Shown: piece after piece, positions 9,208-17,739 of the stretch
How positions within the stretch are numbered: the first letter of the stretch is position 1
How the letters are laid out: every line of letters starts with the position of its first letter
NCBI GenBank assembly: GCA_021295655.1
Contig: JAGWBX010000001.1
Location: forward strand, 16,559-80,558
Direction of reading: 5' to 3'
Length of the DNA stretch: 64,000 nt
Source: Candidatus Latescibacterota bacterium
GTDB taxonomy: Bacteria; Latescibacterota; UBA2968; GCA-2709665
The notes under the pieces: model-generated
What the model was told of the DNA's origin: nothing
Databases searched by the model: none
The model's input: the letters and a program-made list of their open reading frames with translations, nothing else
Program-made: the position numbers and the translations under genes

Positions 9208-11346
9208 ATGGCAGAGAGAATAGAGTTGGAACTGGAGGGCAGGACATTATCCGTTGAATGCGGACGTGTAGCCAAGCAGGCCCACGGCGCCGTCTGGATG
9301 CAATATGGCGAAACCGTGGTGCTGGTGGCTACGGTGGCCGATACGAGAGAATCCGATTTGGATTTCTTCCCGTTAACGGTGGACTACCGTGAGAAATTCT
9401 ACGCAAGTGGCAGGATACCGGGAAACTTCTTCAAGCGGGAGGGTGCGCCTTCCACGACGGAGAAGCTGAGTGCCAGGCTTATCGATCACCAGATTCGGCC
9501 TTTGTTCCTGAAACGGGACGTGGAAACACAGGTTCTGGTAACCATTCTGTCGTTCGACGAAGCAAATGACCCCGCCGTGCTGGCGATGAACGGGGCATCG
9601 GCGGCTGTCTGTGTTTCCGATATTCCGTTCGAAGGCCCCATCGGCGCCGTAAAGGTGGGTCGGATAGACGGCGAGTACGTGATCAATCCAACGTACCAGC
9701 AGTTGGAAGAAAGCGACATCAACATCATCGTGTCCGGAAACAAGGAGTCGATCATTTCCGTCGAGGGCGAGTGCCACGAGGCGCCGGACGCCGATGTGCT
9801 GGGGGCGTTGCGGGCAGGCCAGGAAGCCATCGCCAGGCTGGTGGAATTGCAGGAAGACCTGGTGGCCAGGTGCGGCAAACCGAAGCGGGAGGTTACGGAA
9901 CCCGAGCCCAATGATGCGCTTGAAGAAGCCGTGAGGGCACTGGCGGCCATGCGCATCCGGGAGGCGAACCGGTTGTCAGAGAAAGAAGACCGGGCAAACG
10001 TCATTGCGGGCATCGAAGAGGAAACGCAGGCGGCCCTGGAAGATGAATTTCCGGAATCGCGGGCGGAGATCGCCGCGGAGGTCGGTGCGATAGTCAAGGC
10101 GGAGATGCGCCGGATGATTCTGGAGGAGGGCCGCCGGATCGATGGAAGGGCCCTGGACGAAGTGCGGCCAATCGAGATTGAACTCGGGCCACTGCCCCGC
10201 GCGCACGGGTCGGCTGTGTTTACGAGGGGACAGACCCAGGCCCTGTGCGTGGCCACGTTGGGCAGCAAGCTGGATACCCGGATGGTGGACGATCTCGAAG
10301 GAATGTCCTACAAGAGTTTCATGCTGGACTACAACTTTCCATCGTACAGCGTGGGAGAAACCCGCCGGATCGGGGCTCCGGGAAGGCGGGAAATCGGACA
10401 CGGCGTTCTTGCGGAAAAAGCGCTGATTCCCGTCATCCCCGACGAAAAACATTTCCCCTATACAATTCGCGTGGTTTCCGAGATACTGGAATCCAACAGT
10501 TCATCGTCCATGGCCACGGTGTGCGGCGGATCGCTCGCACTGATGGATGCGGGGGTTCCCATCAAGACAGCCGTCGCCGGCGCAGGCGTCGGGCTGGTGA
10601 TGGGGGAGGACAATGCCAACTGGTCCTTGCTGACCGACATTCTGGGCGCGGAAGACCATCTGGGCGATATGGACCTGAAAATCGCCGGCACGGCCGAGGG
10701 GCTGACGTCGATTCAGCTCGATATCAAAATCAAGGGGATCAGTTTTGAGATTATGCAGGAGGCTTTCGGACGCGCGAGGGGCGCACTGGACCATATTCTG
10801 GACATAATGAACGGTGCCATTGCCAGTCCGAAGCCCGAGTTGTCACCGTACGCGCCGCGTATTCTCTCCCTTTATATCGACCCGGCAAAGATCGGTACGG
10901 TTATCGGTCCCGGCGGAAAGACCATTCGCAGCATCGAAGAAACGGGAGCTACCGTGGCGGTGGATGACGACGGACTGATCACGGTCAGTTCGGTCGACGC
11001 CCAGGCCGGCGAAGAAGCCATGGAGATGATCAAGGCGCTGGTTGAGGACGCGGAAGTAGGCCGGGTGTATAATGGCACGGTCAAGCGAACCCTGGACTTT
11101 GGCGCCTTTATCGAGATTCTTCCGGGAAAAGAAGGGCTGTGCCACATTTCAGAGTTGGATTACCACCGGGTGAACAAGGTCGAAGACGTGCTGTCCGAAG
11201 GGGATAAACTGGACGTCAAGGTGATTGCGATCGACGACCAGGGCAAGATTCGACTTAGTCGCAAGGCGACGTTCCAACCGCCCCCCGGATACGTGGAACC
11301 GCCGCCGCGCCATTCACGGGGGCCGCGAAGGCCCAATCGGCGCTGA
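9208..11346 (+). CDS. pnp: Polyribonucleotide nucleotidyltransferase (PNPase)
   Basis: Phosphorolytic 3'-5' exoribonuclease and RNA degradosome component. The 712 residues contain two RNase PH domains: residues 1-~220, and ~300-540 with [23 protein letters not shown] and the catalytic-site region [22 protein letters not shown] domain (~555-610, [17 protein letters not shown]) and an S1 domain (~620-690, [21 protein letters not shown]) follow. The end is a short Pro/Arg-rich tail. ATG 9208 follows GAGGAGAAGG. An intrinsic terminator starts 27 bp after the stop, so this is the last gene of the operon. Confidence 0.97.
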   Translation: MAERIELELEGRTLSVECGRVAKQAHGAVWMQYGETVVLVATVADTRESDLDFFPLTVDYREKFYASGRIPGNFFKREGAPSTTEKLSARLIDHQIRPLFLKRDVETQVLVTILSFDEANDPAVLAMNGASAAVCVSDIPFEGPIGAVKVGRIDGEYVINPTYQQLEESDINIIVSGNKESIISVEGECHEAPDADVLGALRAGQEAIARLVELQEDLVARCGKPKREVTEPEPNDALEEAVRALAAMRIREANRLSEKEDRANVIAGIEEETQAALEDEFPESRAEIAAEVGAIVKAEMRRMILEEGRRIDGRALDEVRPIEIELGPLPRAHGSAVFTRGQTQALCVATLGSKLDTRMVDDLEGMSYKSFMLDYNFPSYSVGETRRIGAPGRREIGHGVLAEKALIPVIPDEKHFPYTIRVVSEILESNSSSSMATVCGGSLALMDAGVPIKTAVAGAGVGLVMGEDNANWSLLTDILGAEDHLGDMDLKIAGTAEGLTSIQLDIKIKGISFEIMQEAFGRARGALDHILDIMNGAIASPKPELSPYAPRILSLYIDPAKIGTVIGPGGKTIRSIEETGATVAVDDDGLITVSSVDAQAGEEAMEMIKALVEDAEVGRVYNGTVKRTLDFGAFIEILPGKEGLCHISELDYHRVNKVEDVLSEGDKLDVKVIAIDDQGKIRLSRKATFQPPPGYVEPPPRHSRGPRRPNRR

Positions 11347-11373
11347 CCCGCCAGGTAAGCCAGAGGTCGGCAG

Positions 11374-11406
11374 AAGGCGATCGGCATCTTCCGGTCGTCT
11401 TTTTTG
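11374..11406 (+). terminator. Intrinsic terminator after pnp
   Basis: A 10-bp stem (11375-11384 with 11391-11400, two wobble pairs) with a six-base loop is followed by a run of six T. It ends the rimP-pnp operon and implies a separate promoter for asnS. Confidence 0.8.
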
Positions 11407-11488
11407 GTTTTGCAGTGCCGGGACTGATGCCGCGATTCCCGGAAAGCGCCGACCGTGTCCCGCGCGCTGCGAAAACGGCCGGCCCTGA

Positions 11489-11625
11489 CAGCCCGTTGAA
11501 AGAGTCCATCCGGGCTGCCTGCCTGTGCGGTGCACGCAGACAGGCGTCCGGCCCCTGCGGTCGAAATACTGCGTTGTGCTCACTCGCCGAATCCGGCGAT
11601 TCGACTCGGCTGTGTGACCTCGAGA
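11489..11625 (+). repeat. MITE-like repeat family 1, copy A (right end lost)
   Basis: About 137 bp closely similar to the left two thirds of copy B at 15536-15726. Both share the end CAGCCCGTTGAAA, the CATCCGGGCTGCCTGCC block, an internal hairpin with arms GCCTGT/ACAGGC, and GAAATACTGCGTTG. The similarity fades just before the asnS start, so the right inverted end is missing and the asnS ribosome-binding site lies in the remnant. It fills most of the pnp-asnS gap. Confidence 0.8.
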
Positions 11626-11633
11626 GGACCCCG

Positions 11634-12929
11634 ATGGCCGTACCCATATCGATTTCAAGGATTGCAGAGTGCGACGGACGTCACGTTCTTCTCCAGGGCT
11701 GGCTGCATAACAAGCGTTCCAGCGGCAGGCTGCGCTTTCTGCAATTGAGAGACGGGACCGGCGTGGTGCAGTGTGTTCTGTTCAAGGGGGACGTGTCGCC
11801 GGACCTGTTCGAACGCTCGGCGGGCATCACCCAGGAGTCGTCGCTGCGCGTGTGGGGGATTGTGCGCGAGGACAAGCGCTCGCCCCTCGGTTTCGAGGTC
11901 GGCGTTACCGATATCGAGGTGGTCCAGGCATCGGAACCGTATCCCATTACACCAAAAGCGCACGGAACCGCATTCCTGATGGACCATCGCCATCTCTGGC
12001 TGCGTTCCTCCCGTCAGCACGCCATATTGCGGGTTCGAAGCGAAGTCATCCGGGCGTGCCGGAATTACTTCGACGAACGAGAGTTCGTGCTGACGGACTC
12101 GCCGATCTTTACGCCTTCCTCCTGCGAGGGAACGACAACGCTTTTCCAAACCGAATACTTCGACGACGAGGCGTATCTGACCCAGAGCGGGCAACTTTAT
12201 CTGGAAGCAAGCGCCATGGCCTTCGGGAAGGTCTACTGCTTCGGGCCGACGTTCAGGGCCGAGAAATCGAAAACCCGGCGGCACCTCACGGAATTCTGGA
12301 TGGTCGAGCCGGAAGTGGCGTACCTGGATCTGAACGGGGACATGGATCTGGCGGAGGACTTTGTCAGCACCGTGGTACAGCAGGTTCTGAAAAGCCGGCG
12401 AAAGGAGTTGGAAGTGCTTCAGCGGGATCTCGAACCGCTCGAACGCGTGAAGAAGCCATTTCCAAGAATCTCATATACGGAAGCGGTGGACATCCTGAAT
12501 CGGAGCGGCGTATCACACAGATGGGGCGACGATTTCGGCGGCGACGAGGAAACCGTATTGGCGGAACATTTCGATCGTCCGGTCCTGGTGCACAGGTATC
12601 CGGCCTCCTGCAAAGCCTTTTATATGAAGGGAGACCCGGACGACGGTCGGCTGGCGCTTTGCATGGACATGCTGGCGCCTGAGGGATACGGAGAGATCAT
12701 CGGCGGTGGGCAACGTGAGGACGACCTGGAGGAATTGCGGCGGAAGATTGCCGAACACAGACTCGACGAGACCCCCTTTCAATGGTATTTGGACCTCAGG
12801 CGCTACGGATCGGTGCCTCATGCCGGCTTCGGCCTGGGCATCGAACGGACCGTAGCATGGATCTGCGGGTTGCGGCATGTAAGGGAGACCATTCCGTTTC
12901 CCCGGATGCTGCAACGGCTTTACCCATAA
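11634..12929 (+). CDS. asnS: Asparagine-tRNA ligase
   Basis: Class II synthetase charging tRNA-Asn. An N-terminal OB-fold anticodon-binding domain (residues ~15-110, [14 protein letters not shown]) precedes the catalytic core with motif 2 ([21 protein letters not shown] region) and motif 3 ([15 protein letters not shown]). The length, 431 residues, and the FRAEKS form indicate AsnRS rather than AspRS. ATG 11634 follows GAGAGG at 11622-11627; the frame stays open upstream but that part is repeat sequence. leuS follows after 24 bp. Confidence 0.94.
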   Translation: MAVPISISRIAECDGRHVLLQGWLHNKRSSGRLRFLQLRDGTGVVQCVLFKGDVSPDLFERSAGITQESSLRVWGIVREDKRSPLGFEVGVTDIEVVQASEPYPITPKAHGTAFLMDHRHLWLRSSRQHAILRVRSEVIRACRNYFDEREFVLTDSPIFTPSSCEGTTTLFQTEYFDDEAYLTQSGQLYLEASAMAFGKVYCFGPTFRAEKSKTRRHLTEFWMVEPEVAYLDLNGDMDLAEDFVSTVVQQVLKSRRKELEVLQRDLEPLERVKKPFPRISYTEAVDILNRSGVSHRWGDDFGGDEETVLAEHFDRPVLVHRYPASCKAFYMKGDPDDGRLALCMDMLAPEGYGEIIGGGQREDDLEELRRKIAEHRLDETPFQWYLDLRRYGSVPHAGFGLGIERTVAWICGLRHVRETIPFPRMLQRLYP

Positions 12930-12953
12930 ACAGTGAGTTCAGGGAGCCGTCAG

Positions 12954-15407
12954 ATGGCTGAAAGTGGATACGATTTTGAAGCGATCGAGTCAAAGTGGCG
13001 CACTCGCTGGGAGCAGACCGGTCTCTACAGGAGCGGCGTGAAGGCGGGCAGGCCCAAGCATTATGCGCTGACCATGTTGCCGTATACTTCGGGAGACCTG
13101 CACATCGGACACTGGTACGCGATGGCGCCTTCCGACGCACGCGCCAGGTGGATGCGGATGAAGGGATATAACGTCCTGTTTCCAATAGGATTTGACGCGT
13201 TTGGACTGCCGGCGGAGAATGCCGCCATCGAACGGGGAATTCATCCGGCCAGATGGACGATGGACAACGTTGAGCGCATGCGGCGACACCTGAAGAGAAT
13301 GGGCGCCATGTTCGACTGGGACCGGGAGATCGTAACGTGTGAACCCGAGTACTATAAGTGGACCCAGTGGCTCTTCCTGCAGTTCTATCGCCACGGATTG
13401 GCCTATCGGAAAAAGGCACCGGTGGACTGGTGCCCGCGCTGCAATACGACGCTTGCCAGGGAGCAGGTTTGGGGTGACGACCGCCACTGCGAACGATGCG
13501 ATACACCCGTTGTGAAGAAAGACCTGGATCAGTGGCTGTTCCGGATTACGAAATACGCGGATTCGCTGCTGGATTTTTCGGGCCTGGACTGGCCGGACCG
13601 GGTCGAAACGATGCAGACCAACTGGGTCGGCCGCAGCGACGGGGTGGAATTCGAAATGCGCGTGAAGAATACCGAGGAATCGTTTCGGGTTTTCACCACG
13701 CGCGCGGATACGATCTTCGGGGTTACGTTCGCGGTTCTGGCGCCGGAACATCATCTCGTCGACACGATTACAACGCGGTCACGGTCCGCCGAAGTCGCGT
13801 CGTACCGGGAAATGGCAGGCCGGCGGTCCGAAATCGACCGGTTGTCGCTGGATAAGGACAGGGACGGTGTTTTTACCGGAGCGTATGCGATCAATCCGAT
13901 GAACGACGCCGAGGTGCCCATCTATATCGCCGATTATGTGCTGACGACGTACGGAACCGGCGCGATCATGGCCGTGCCCGGACACGACGAACGGGATTTC
14001 GGCTTCGCGAAACGGTACGGATTGGCCGTTCCAACGGTCATTGCGCCGCCGGATTGGGATGGCCACCCGCTGCGGCGTCCCTACGAGGGCAAAGGCACGC
14101 TGGTCAATTCCGGCCGGTTCAGCGGCATGCCGTCCGACAACGCGAAGAACGCGGTGGCCGAAGATCTTGAGGAACGGGGACTCGGTGAGCGGAAGGTCAA
14201 CTATCGGCTGCACGACTGGCTGATTTCCCGACAGCGGTATTGGGGGTGTCCCATACCCATCATCTATTGCGCCGACTGCGGCGTGGTGCCTGTCCCGGAG
14301 TCAGACCTTCCTGTAAGACTGCCGGAGGATGCGGAGTTTCTGCCGACTGGCGAATCTCCGCTTAAACATCACGAAGGGTTTCTGCATGCGACCTGTCCGA
14401 CGTGTCAGGGGGAGGCGCAGAGAGAAACCGATACGATGGACACGTTCATGTGTTCTTCGTGGTATCAGTACCGGTACCTCAGCCCTGATTACGGCGCCGG
14501 GCCGTTCGATCCGGAAGAGGCGGCGTACTGGCTGCCGGTGGATCAGTATACAGGCGGCATTGAGCACGCCACGATGCATCTGCTTTACACCCGTTTCTTT
14601 ACCAGGGCGATGCGGGATATGAAGCTGATCGCCACCGACGAAGCCGAGCCCATGGTCCGGTTGTTCAACCAGGGGATCATTCTCGGCGAGGATTCAGAAA
14701 AAATGAGCAAGTCCCGGGGAAACGTGGTGAACCCGGACGACCTCATCGATGCGCACGGCGTCGACAGCGTCCGTGTGTATCTGATGTTCATCAGCCGCTG
14801 GGATCAGGGGGGGCCGTGGAACTCGGCGAGCATGGAGGGCGTTCCCCGGTTTTTGAATCGGGTGTGGTCGCTTGTCCTGGAGCCGGCGGGGTCGGCTGGC
14901 GAATCTCCGGGGACGGGGGAGACAGCAGAATTGCGCAGGACCACCCACCAGGCGATCAAGAAGGTCTCCGAGGATCTGGAGTCATTCAACTTCAACACCG
15001 CCGTCGCCGCACTGATGACCTTTGTCAACCGCCTTGGCAAAGCGAAAACCGCTGCCGCCCTCAAAACGGATGCCTGGGAAGATGCCATCCGAACGCTGTG
15101 CCTCCTGCTGGCGCCCTTTGCACCGCATATATCGGAAGAGCTGTGGGAATGCATCGACGGGAACTACAGCGTCCACGAGCAGGCCTGGCCGGTGTGGGAC
15201 GAGGAACTTGCCCGTCCGGCAACCATACAGATGCCGGTGCAGGTCAACGGCAAGGTCCGGGCCAGGTTTCAGGTGGAGGTGGATGCGGAGGGCGACGACG
15301 TCAGGAGGCTCGCACTGGAACAGCCGAATGTGAGAAACCACCTTGCAGGCAAAGTGCCCAAAAAGGTGATTGTGGTTCCCAATCGCCTCGTCAATATCGT
15401 GGCATAG
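12954..15407 (+). CDS. leuS: Leucine-tRNA ligase
   Basis: Class I synthetase charging tRNA-Leu, 817 residues. The HIGH motif is present as GDLHIGHWYA near the N-terminus, a zinc-ribbon cysteine set (WCPRCN and CERC) follows, and the editing CP1 domain lies at ~220-420 (TTYGTGAIMAVPGHDERD). The KMSKS loop is SEKMSKSRGN, and an anticodon-binding C-terminal domain closes the protein. ATG 12954 with AGGGA at 12941-12945 is preferred to GTG 12933. It probably shares a transcript with asnS and ends at the terminator beginning 15411. Confidence 0.96.
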   Translation: MAESGYDFEAIESKWRTRWEQTGLYRSGVKAGRPKHYALTMLPYTSGDLHIGHWYAMAPSDARARWMRMKGYNVLFPIGFDAFGLPAENAAIERGIHPARWTMDNVERMRRHLKRMGAMFDWDREIVTCEPEYYKWTQWLFLQFYRHGLAYRKKAPVDWCPRCNTTLAREQVWGDDRHCERCDTPVVKKDLDQWLFRITKYADSLLDFSGLDWPDRVETMQTNWVGRSDGVEFEMRVKNTEESFRVFTTRADTIFGVTFAVLAPEHHLVDTITTRSRSAEVASYREMAGRRSEIDRLSLDKDRDGVFTGAYAINPMNDAEVPIYIADYVLTTYGTGAIMAVPGHDERDFGFAKRYGLAVPTVIAPPDWDGHPLRRPYEGKGTLVNSGRFSGMPSDNAKNAVAEDLEERGLGERKVNYRLHDWLISRQRYWGCPIPIIYCADCGVVPVPESDLPVRLPEDAEFLPTGESPLKHHEGFLHATCPTCQGEAQRETDTMDTFMCSSWYQYRYLSPDYGAGPFDPEEAAYWLPVDQYTGGIEHATMHLLYTRFFTRAMRDMKLIATDEAEPMVRLFNQGIILGEDSEKMSKSRGNVVNPDDLIDAHGVDSVRVYLMFISRWDQGGPWNSASMEGVPRFLNRVWSLVLEPAGSAGESPGTGETAELRRTTHQAIKKVSEDLESFNFNTAVAALMTFVNRLGKAKTAAALKTDAWEDAIRTLCLLLAPFAPHISEELWECIDGNYSVHEQAWPVWDEELARPATIQMPVQVNGKVRARFQVEVDAEGDDVRRLALEQPNVRNHLAGKVPKKVIVVPNRLVNIVA

Positions 15408-15410
15408 TAA

Positions 15411-15447
15411 AAAACCCGGGATCGTTGAGTGATTCCGGGGTTTTTTT
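15411..15447 (+). terminator. Terminator after leuS, probably bidirectional
   Basis: CCCGGGATC (15415-15423) pairs over nine bases with GATTCCGGG (15431-15439), with a seven-base loop and T7 after it. An A run on the other side lets it also serve gcvT, which converges from the - strand. Confidence 0.85.
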
Positions 15448-15533
15448 CGGCTGCGTGGACGTGAAAAACGCAACGGGCGGGGTAGGGGGGAGGACACTGC
15501 CCGGGCCACGATAAACCGGCTTGCGAACCTCCC

Positions 15534-15727
15534 CAGCAGCCCGTTGAAAAAGCCCATCCGGGCTGCCTGCCTGTGCGGTGCACGCAGACAGGCGTCCGGT
15601 CCTTGTGGCCGAAATACTGCGTTGCGCTCCCTCCCCGAATCCCCCGATTCGACGCGGTCGCGCGCCTTGTCTTCGACCACAATGATTCGGCCTCGCCTGC
15701 TGAGCGATTTTTTCAACGGACTGCTAG
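15534..15727. repeat. MITE-like repeat family 1, copy B (complete)
   Basis: A ~190-bp element with imperfect terminal inverted repeats: GCAGCCCGTTGAAAAAG at the left (from 15536) and its counterpart GCAGTCCGTTGAAAAAA read on the - strand from 15724. Inside are at least two hairpins, GCCTGT/ACAGGC and CGAATC/GATTCG. No transposase gene is present. The right end is adjacent to TA, and TAG there is the stop codon of gcvT. The leuS-gcvT gap (15408-15723) consists of the terminator, a ~85-bp unremarkable stretch and this element. Confidence 0.85.
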
Positions 15728-16833
15728 CTGCCCGGGCGACGGTAATACGGCCTGCGGACCACCCTTGCCCGAAGCCGCCGGTTCCGGACGAAAACAAGCA
15801 GTTCCTGGCCCCGCCGGGCGAGCTTCGGGTCCACAAAGCCCATGGCGATGTTTTCGCCGGTCCAAGGTGAAACCGATCCACTGGTGATCACACCCGCGGT
15901 GCTGCCGTCCGAACGCTGAATCCCGTAACCCTGGCGAGGAATGCCCTTGTCAATCATCTCCAGCATCACCAGCCTCTTGCTGACGCCGCCCGCCAACTGC
16001 TCCCGGATCGCTTCCGAACCGATATAGGACCCGGTTTTCGCCACGGCGAAACCGAGATTGGCCTCCAGAGGGGACGTATTCTCGTCGAGTTCGTGCCCGT
16101 AGAGGGCCAGCGAAGCCTCCAGCCGGAGGGTGTCGCGGGCTCCGAGACCGGCGGGTACCGCCCCGGCGCCTTTGCCCGCCTCGAGAAGCGCGCGCCACAG
16201 CGATTCCACCTCGTTCGACGCCACGAAAATTTCAAATCCGTTTTCCCCGGTATAACCCGAAGCGGCAAGCATTACCGGCAGTCCGGCAACATTGAACGGA
16301 CGTACATCGTGGAAACGAAGGGCCGCCACGTCGTCCGACGTCAACATCGAAAGGATTTCACCCGCAAGGGGACCCTGGAAGGCAAGGAGGGCCCGGTCGC
16401 CAATTCGGTTCTCCAGCCGGACGCCCGTCCGTCCGGTCCCCGTGGATAAAATGTGCGCCCAGTCTTTTTCCGCGTTCGAGGCGTTGACAACGAGTGTGTA
16501 TGCATCCGGACCCGTCCTGTAGACCATCATGTCGTCAATCGTACCGCCGCGTTCGTTCAGAAGAAAGGAATAATGGCATCTGCCGACATCCAGTTTCCGG
16601 ATGTCATTGGCAGCCAGATGCTGCAGAAAATCCCTCGCGTCGGTCCCTGAGACATGGATCTGCCCCATGTGGCTGACATCGAACAGTCCTGCCACCGTTC
16701 GCACCGCACGATGCTCCTCGATGATGCCGGTATACTGAACCGGCATTTCCCAGCCGCCGAATTCGACCATTTTGCCGTTCAGCTGGACGTGCTGCCGGTA
16801 GAGTGGGGTGCGTTTCAGGGTTGCGTTGTCCAC
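15724..16833 (-). CDS. gcvT: Aminomethyltransferase (glycine cleavage T protein)
   Basis: Transfers the methylene group of glycine, carried by the H protein, to tetrahydrofolate. The 369 residues show TPLYRQHVQLNGKMVEFGGW, MPVQYTGIIEEHRAVR, FDVSHMGQ, the catalytic-aspartate region GTIDDMMVYR and ASGYTGENGFEIF. GTG 16833 preceded by GGAAGGA is chosen as the start; the frame is open up to 16875 without a better site. No gcvH or gcvP lies nearby. Its TAG stop coincides with the outer edge of repeat copy B, yet the C-terminus is of normal length. It is divergent from the helix-turn-helix gene. Confidence 0.95.
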   Translation of the reverse strand: MDNATLKRTPLYRQHVQLNGKMVEFGGWEMPVQYTGIIEEHRAVRTVAGLFDVSHMGQIHVSGTDARDFLQHLAANDIRKLDVGRCHYSFLLNERGGTIDDMMVYRTGPDAYTLVVNASNAEKDWAHILSTGTGRTGVRLENRIGDRALLAFQGPLAGEILSMLTSDDVAALRFHDVRPFNVAGLPVMLAASGYTGENGFEIFVASNEVESLWRALLEAGKGAGAVPAGLGARDTLRLEASLALYGHELDENTSPLEANLGFAVAKTGSYIGSEAIREQLAGGVSKRLVMLEMIDKGIPRQGYGIQRSDGSTAGVITSGSVSPWTGENIAMGFVDPKLARRGQELLVFVRNRRLRARVVRRPYYRRPGS

Positions 16834-16876
16834 GTGTGTTTCCTTCCGCAAAGCGATTCCGGTCCGTGAATCCACC

Positions 16877-16905
16877 TTGAATTCAGGAATGAATTTTCTT
16901 ATAAT
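16877..16905 (+). promoter_or_regulatory. Strong promoter of the HTH/coiled-coil gene
   Basis: TTGAAT (16877-16882), a 17-base spacer and a perfect TATAAT (16900-16905). Transcription would start near 16912, leaving a short leader with GGAGG at 16939-16943 before the gene. Confidence 0.7.
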
Positions 16906-16915
16906 AATTCAGGAA
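16880..16915. repeat. Paired 10-bp direct repeat, possible operator
   Basis: AATTCAGGAA occurs twice, at 16880-16889 and 16906-16915, start points 26 bp apart. The first covers the end of the -35 box and the second follows the -10 box directly. This layout suits an autorepressor site for the adjacent helix-turn-helix protein; binding itself is inferred. Confidence 0.5.
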
Positions 16916-16948
16916 AATAAATAGAATAATCAAGAGACGGAGGTAATG

Positions 16949-17599
16949 ATGTCCGACGCCCGAATCGACCAGTCAGAGCACCTGTCCATCGAACAAGCCG
17001 CAATTTTACTGAGAGTAACCACGAAAACGGTCCGAAACTATATAGATCGGGAATATCTGAAGGCCCGGAAGTGGAATGGAGCATGGAGAATTCCAAAGGG
17101 AAATATATTGGAAATTTATAGGAAAAAATATGGAAAAACATTGGAGCCGGAACGACTGGAAGGACTCCGGAACGAGTCCCTCGTTCAGCTGGATCGGGAC
17201 GACTACGACCTGTTGCAGCGGCGAGTCGGCAAACTGGATGCCGTCGAGCGGACACTGGCGGAACGGACGGCCGAGGTCAAGGCGATGAATGAACGTCAGG
17301 CCCAGCTCGAAGCGTCGTCCGCATCCGGTTGGACCGAAGCACGAAAATACAAGGATGACGTTGAGGATATGCGCGAAAGCCTTCGCACGGCGGAAAAAGC
17401 CCGAGAGGAGGCGGCTTTATTGGCGCATTGGCTCAGAAAAGAACTGAACCGGCTGGGAGAAGAACTGCATTCCCTCAAAGAAAAAAACAAAGTGCTGGAA
17501 AACAGTTGTGAGGTATTTAAAGAGGACCTGGCGGGCAAAAACCGGGAAATTGGACGCCTGAAAACCGAATTGTCCACGCTACAGAACAAATGCGATTAA
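16949..17599 (+). CDS. HTH (excisionase-type) protein with long coiled coil
   Basis: A 216-residue protein with an N-terminal MerR/excisionase-like helix-turn-helix (residues ~11-60: LSIEQAAILLRVTTKTVRNY, then IDREYL, KWNGAWRIPK). About 130 residues of heptad-rich coiled coil follow (from ~85 to the end), with no membrane segment or catalytic motif. ATG 16949 is preferred over the adjacent ATG 16946 because of its spacing from GGAGG. The 5' part is clearly more AT-rich than its neighbours, which hints at horizontal origin. The gene stands alone between convergent and divergent neighbours, with its own strong promoter. The architecture recalls plasmid- or phage-type DNA-binding adaptors; the function is unknown. 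Confidence 0.8.
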   Translation: MSDARIDQSEHLSIEQAAILLRVTTKTVRNYIDREYLKARKWNGAWRIPKGNILEIYRKKYGKTLEPERLEGLRNESLVQLDRDDYDLLQRRVGKLDAVERTLAERTAEVKAMNERQAQLEASSASGWTEARKYKDDVEDMRESLRTAEKAREEAALLAHWLRKELNRLGEELHSLKEKNKVLENSCEVFKEDLAGKNREIGRLKTELSTLQNKCD

Positions 17600-17622
17600 A
17601 ATAAGCCCTTCCGATAGAATAA

Positions 17623-17696
17623 CGCCGGAAAACGGCAAACAGTGTCATTTTGAGAACCGCAAGTTTACATAATATATCTTATACCGGTTTTCGGCG
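17623..17696. repeat. Imperfect inverted repeat between convergent genes
   Basis: CGCCGGAAAACGG (17623-17635) faces CCGGTTTTCGGCG (17684-17696), with one mismatch and one wobble across a ~48-base AT-rich loop. It may help end transcription from both sides, but no T tract follows. Confidence 0.35.
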
Positions 17697-17739
17697 GGTT
17701 TGATCGGATATGGAAACCTGAAACTTTTGCAAATGATTT

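Noticed and set aside
11415..11633. N-terminal extension of asnS
   Set aside because: The extra codons are repeat copy A. ATG 11634 has a proper ribosome site and gives the usual length.
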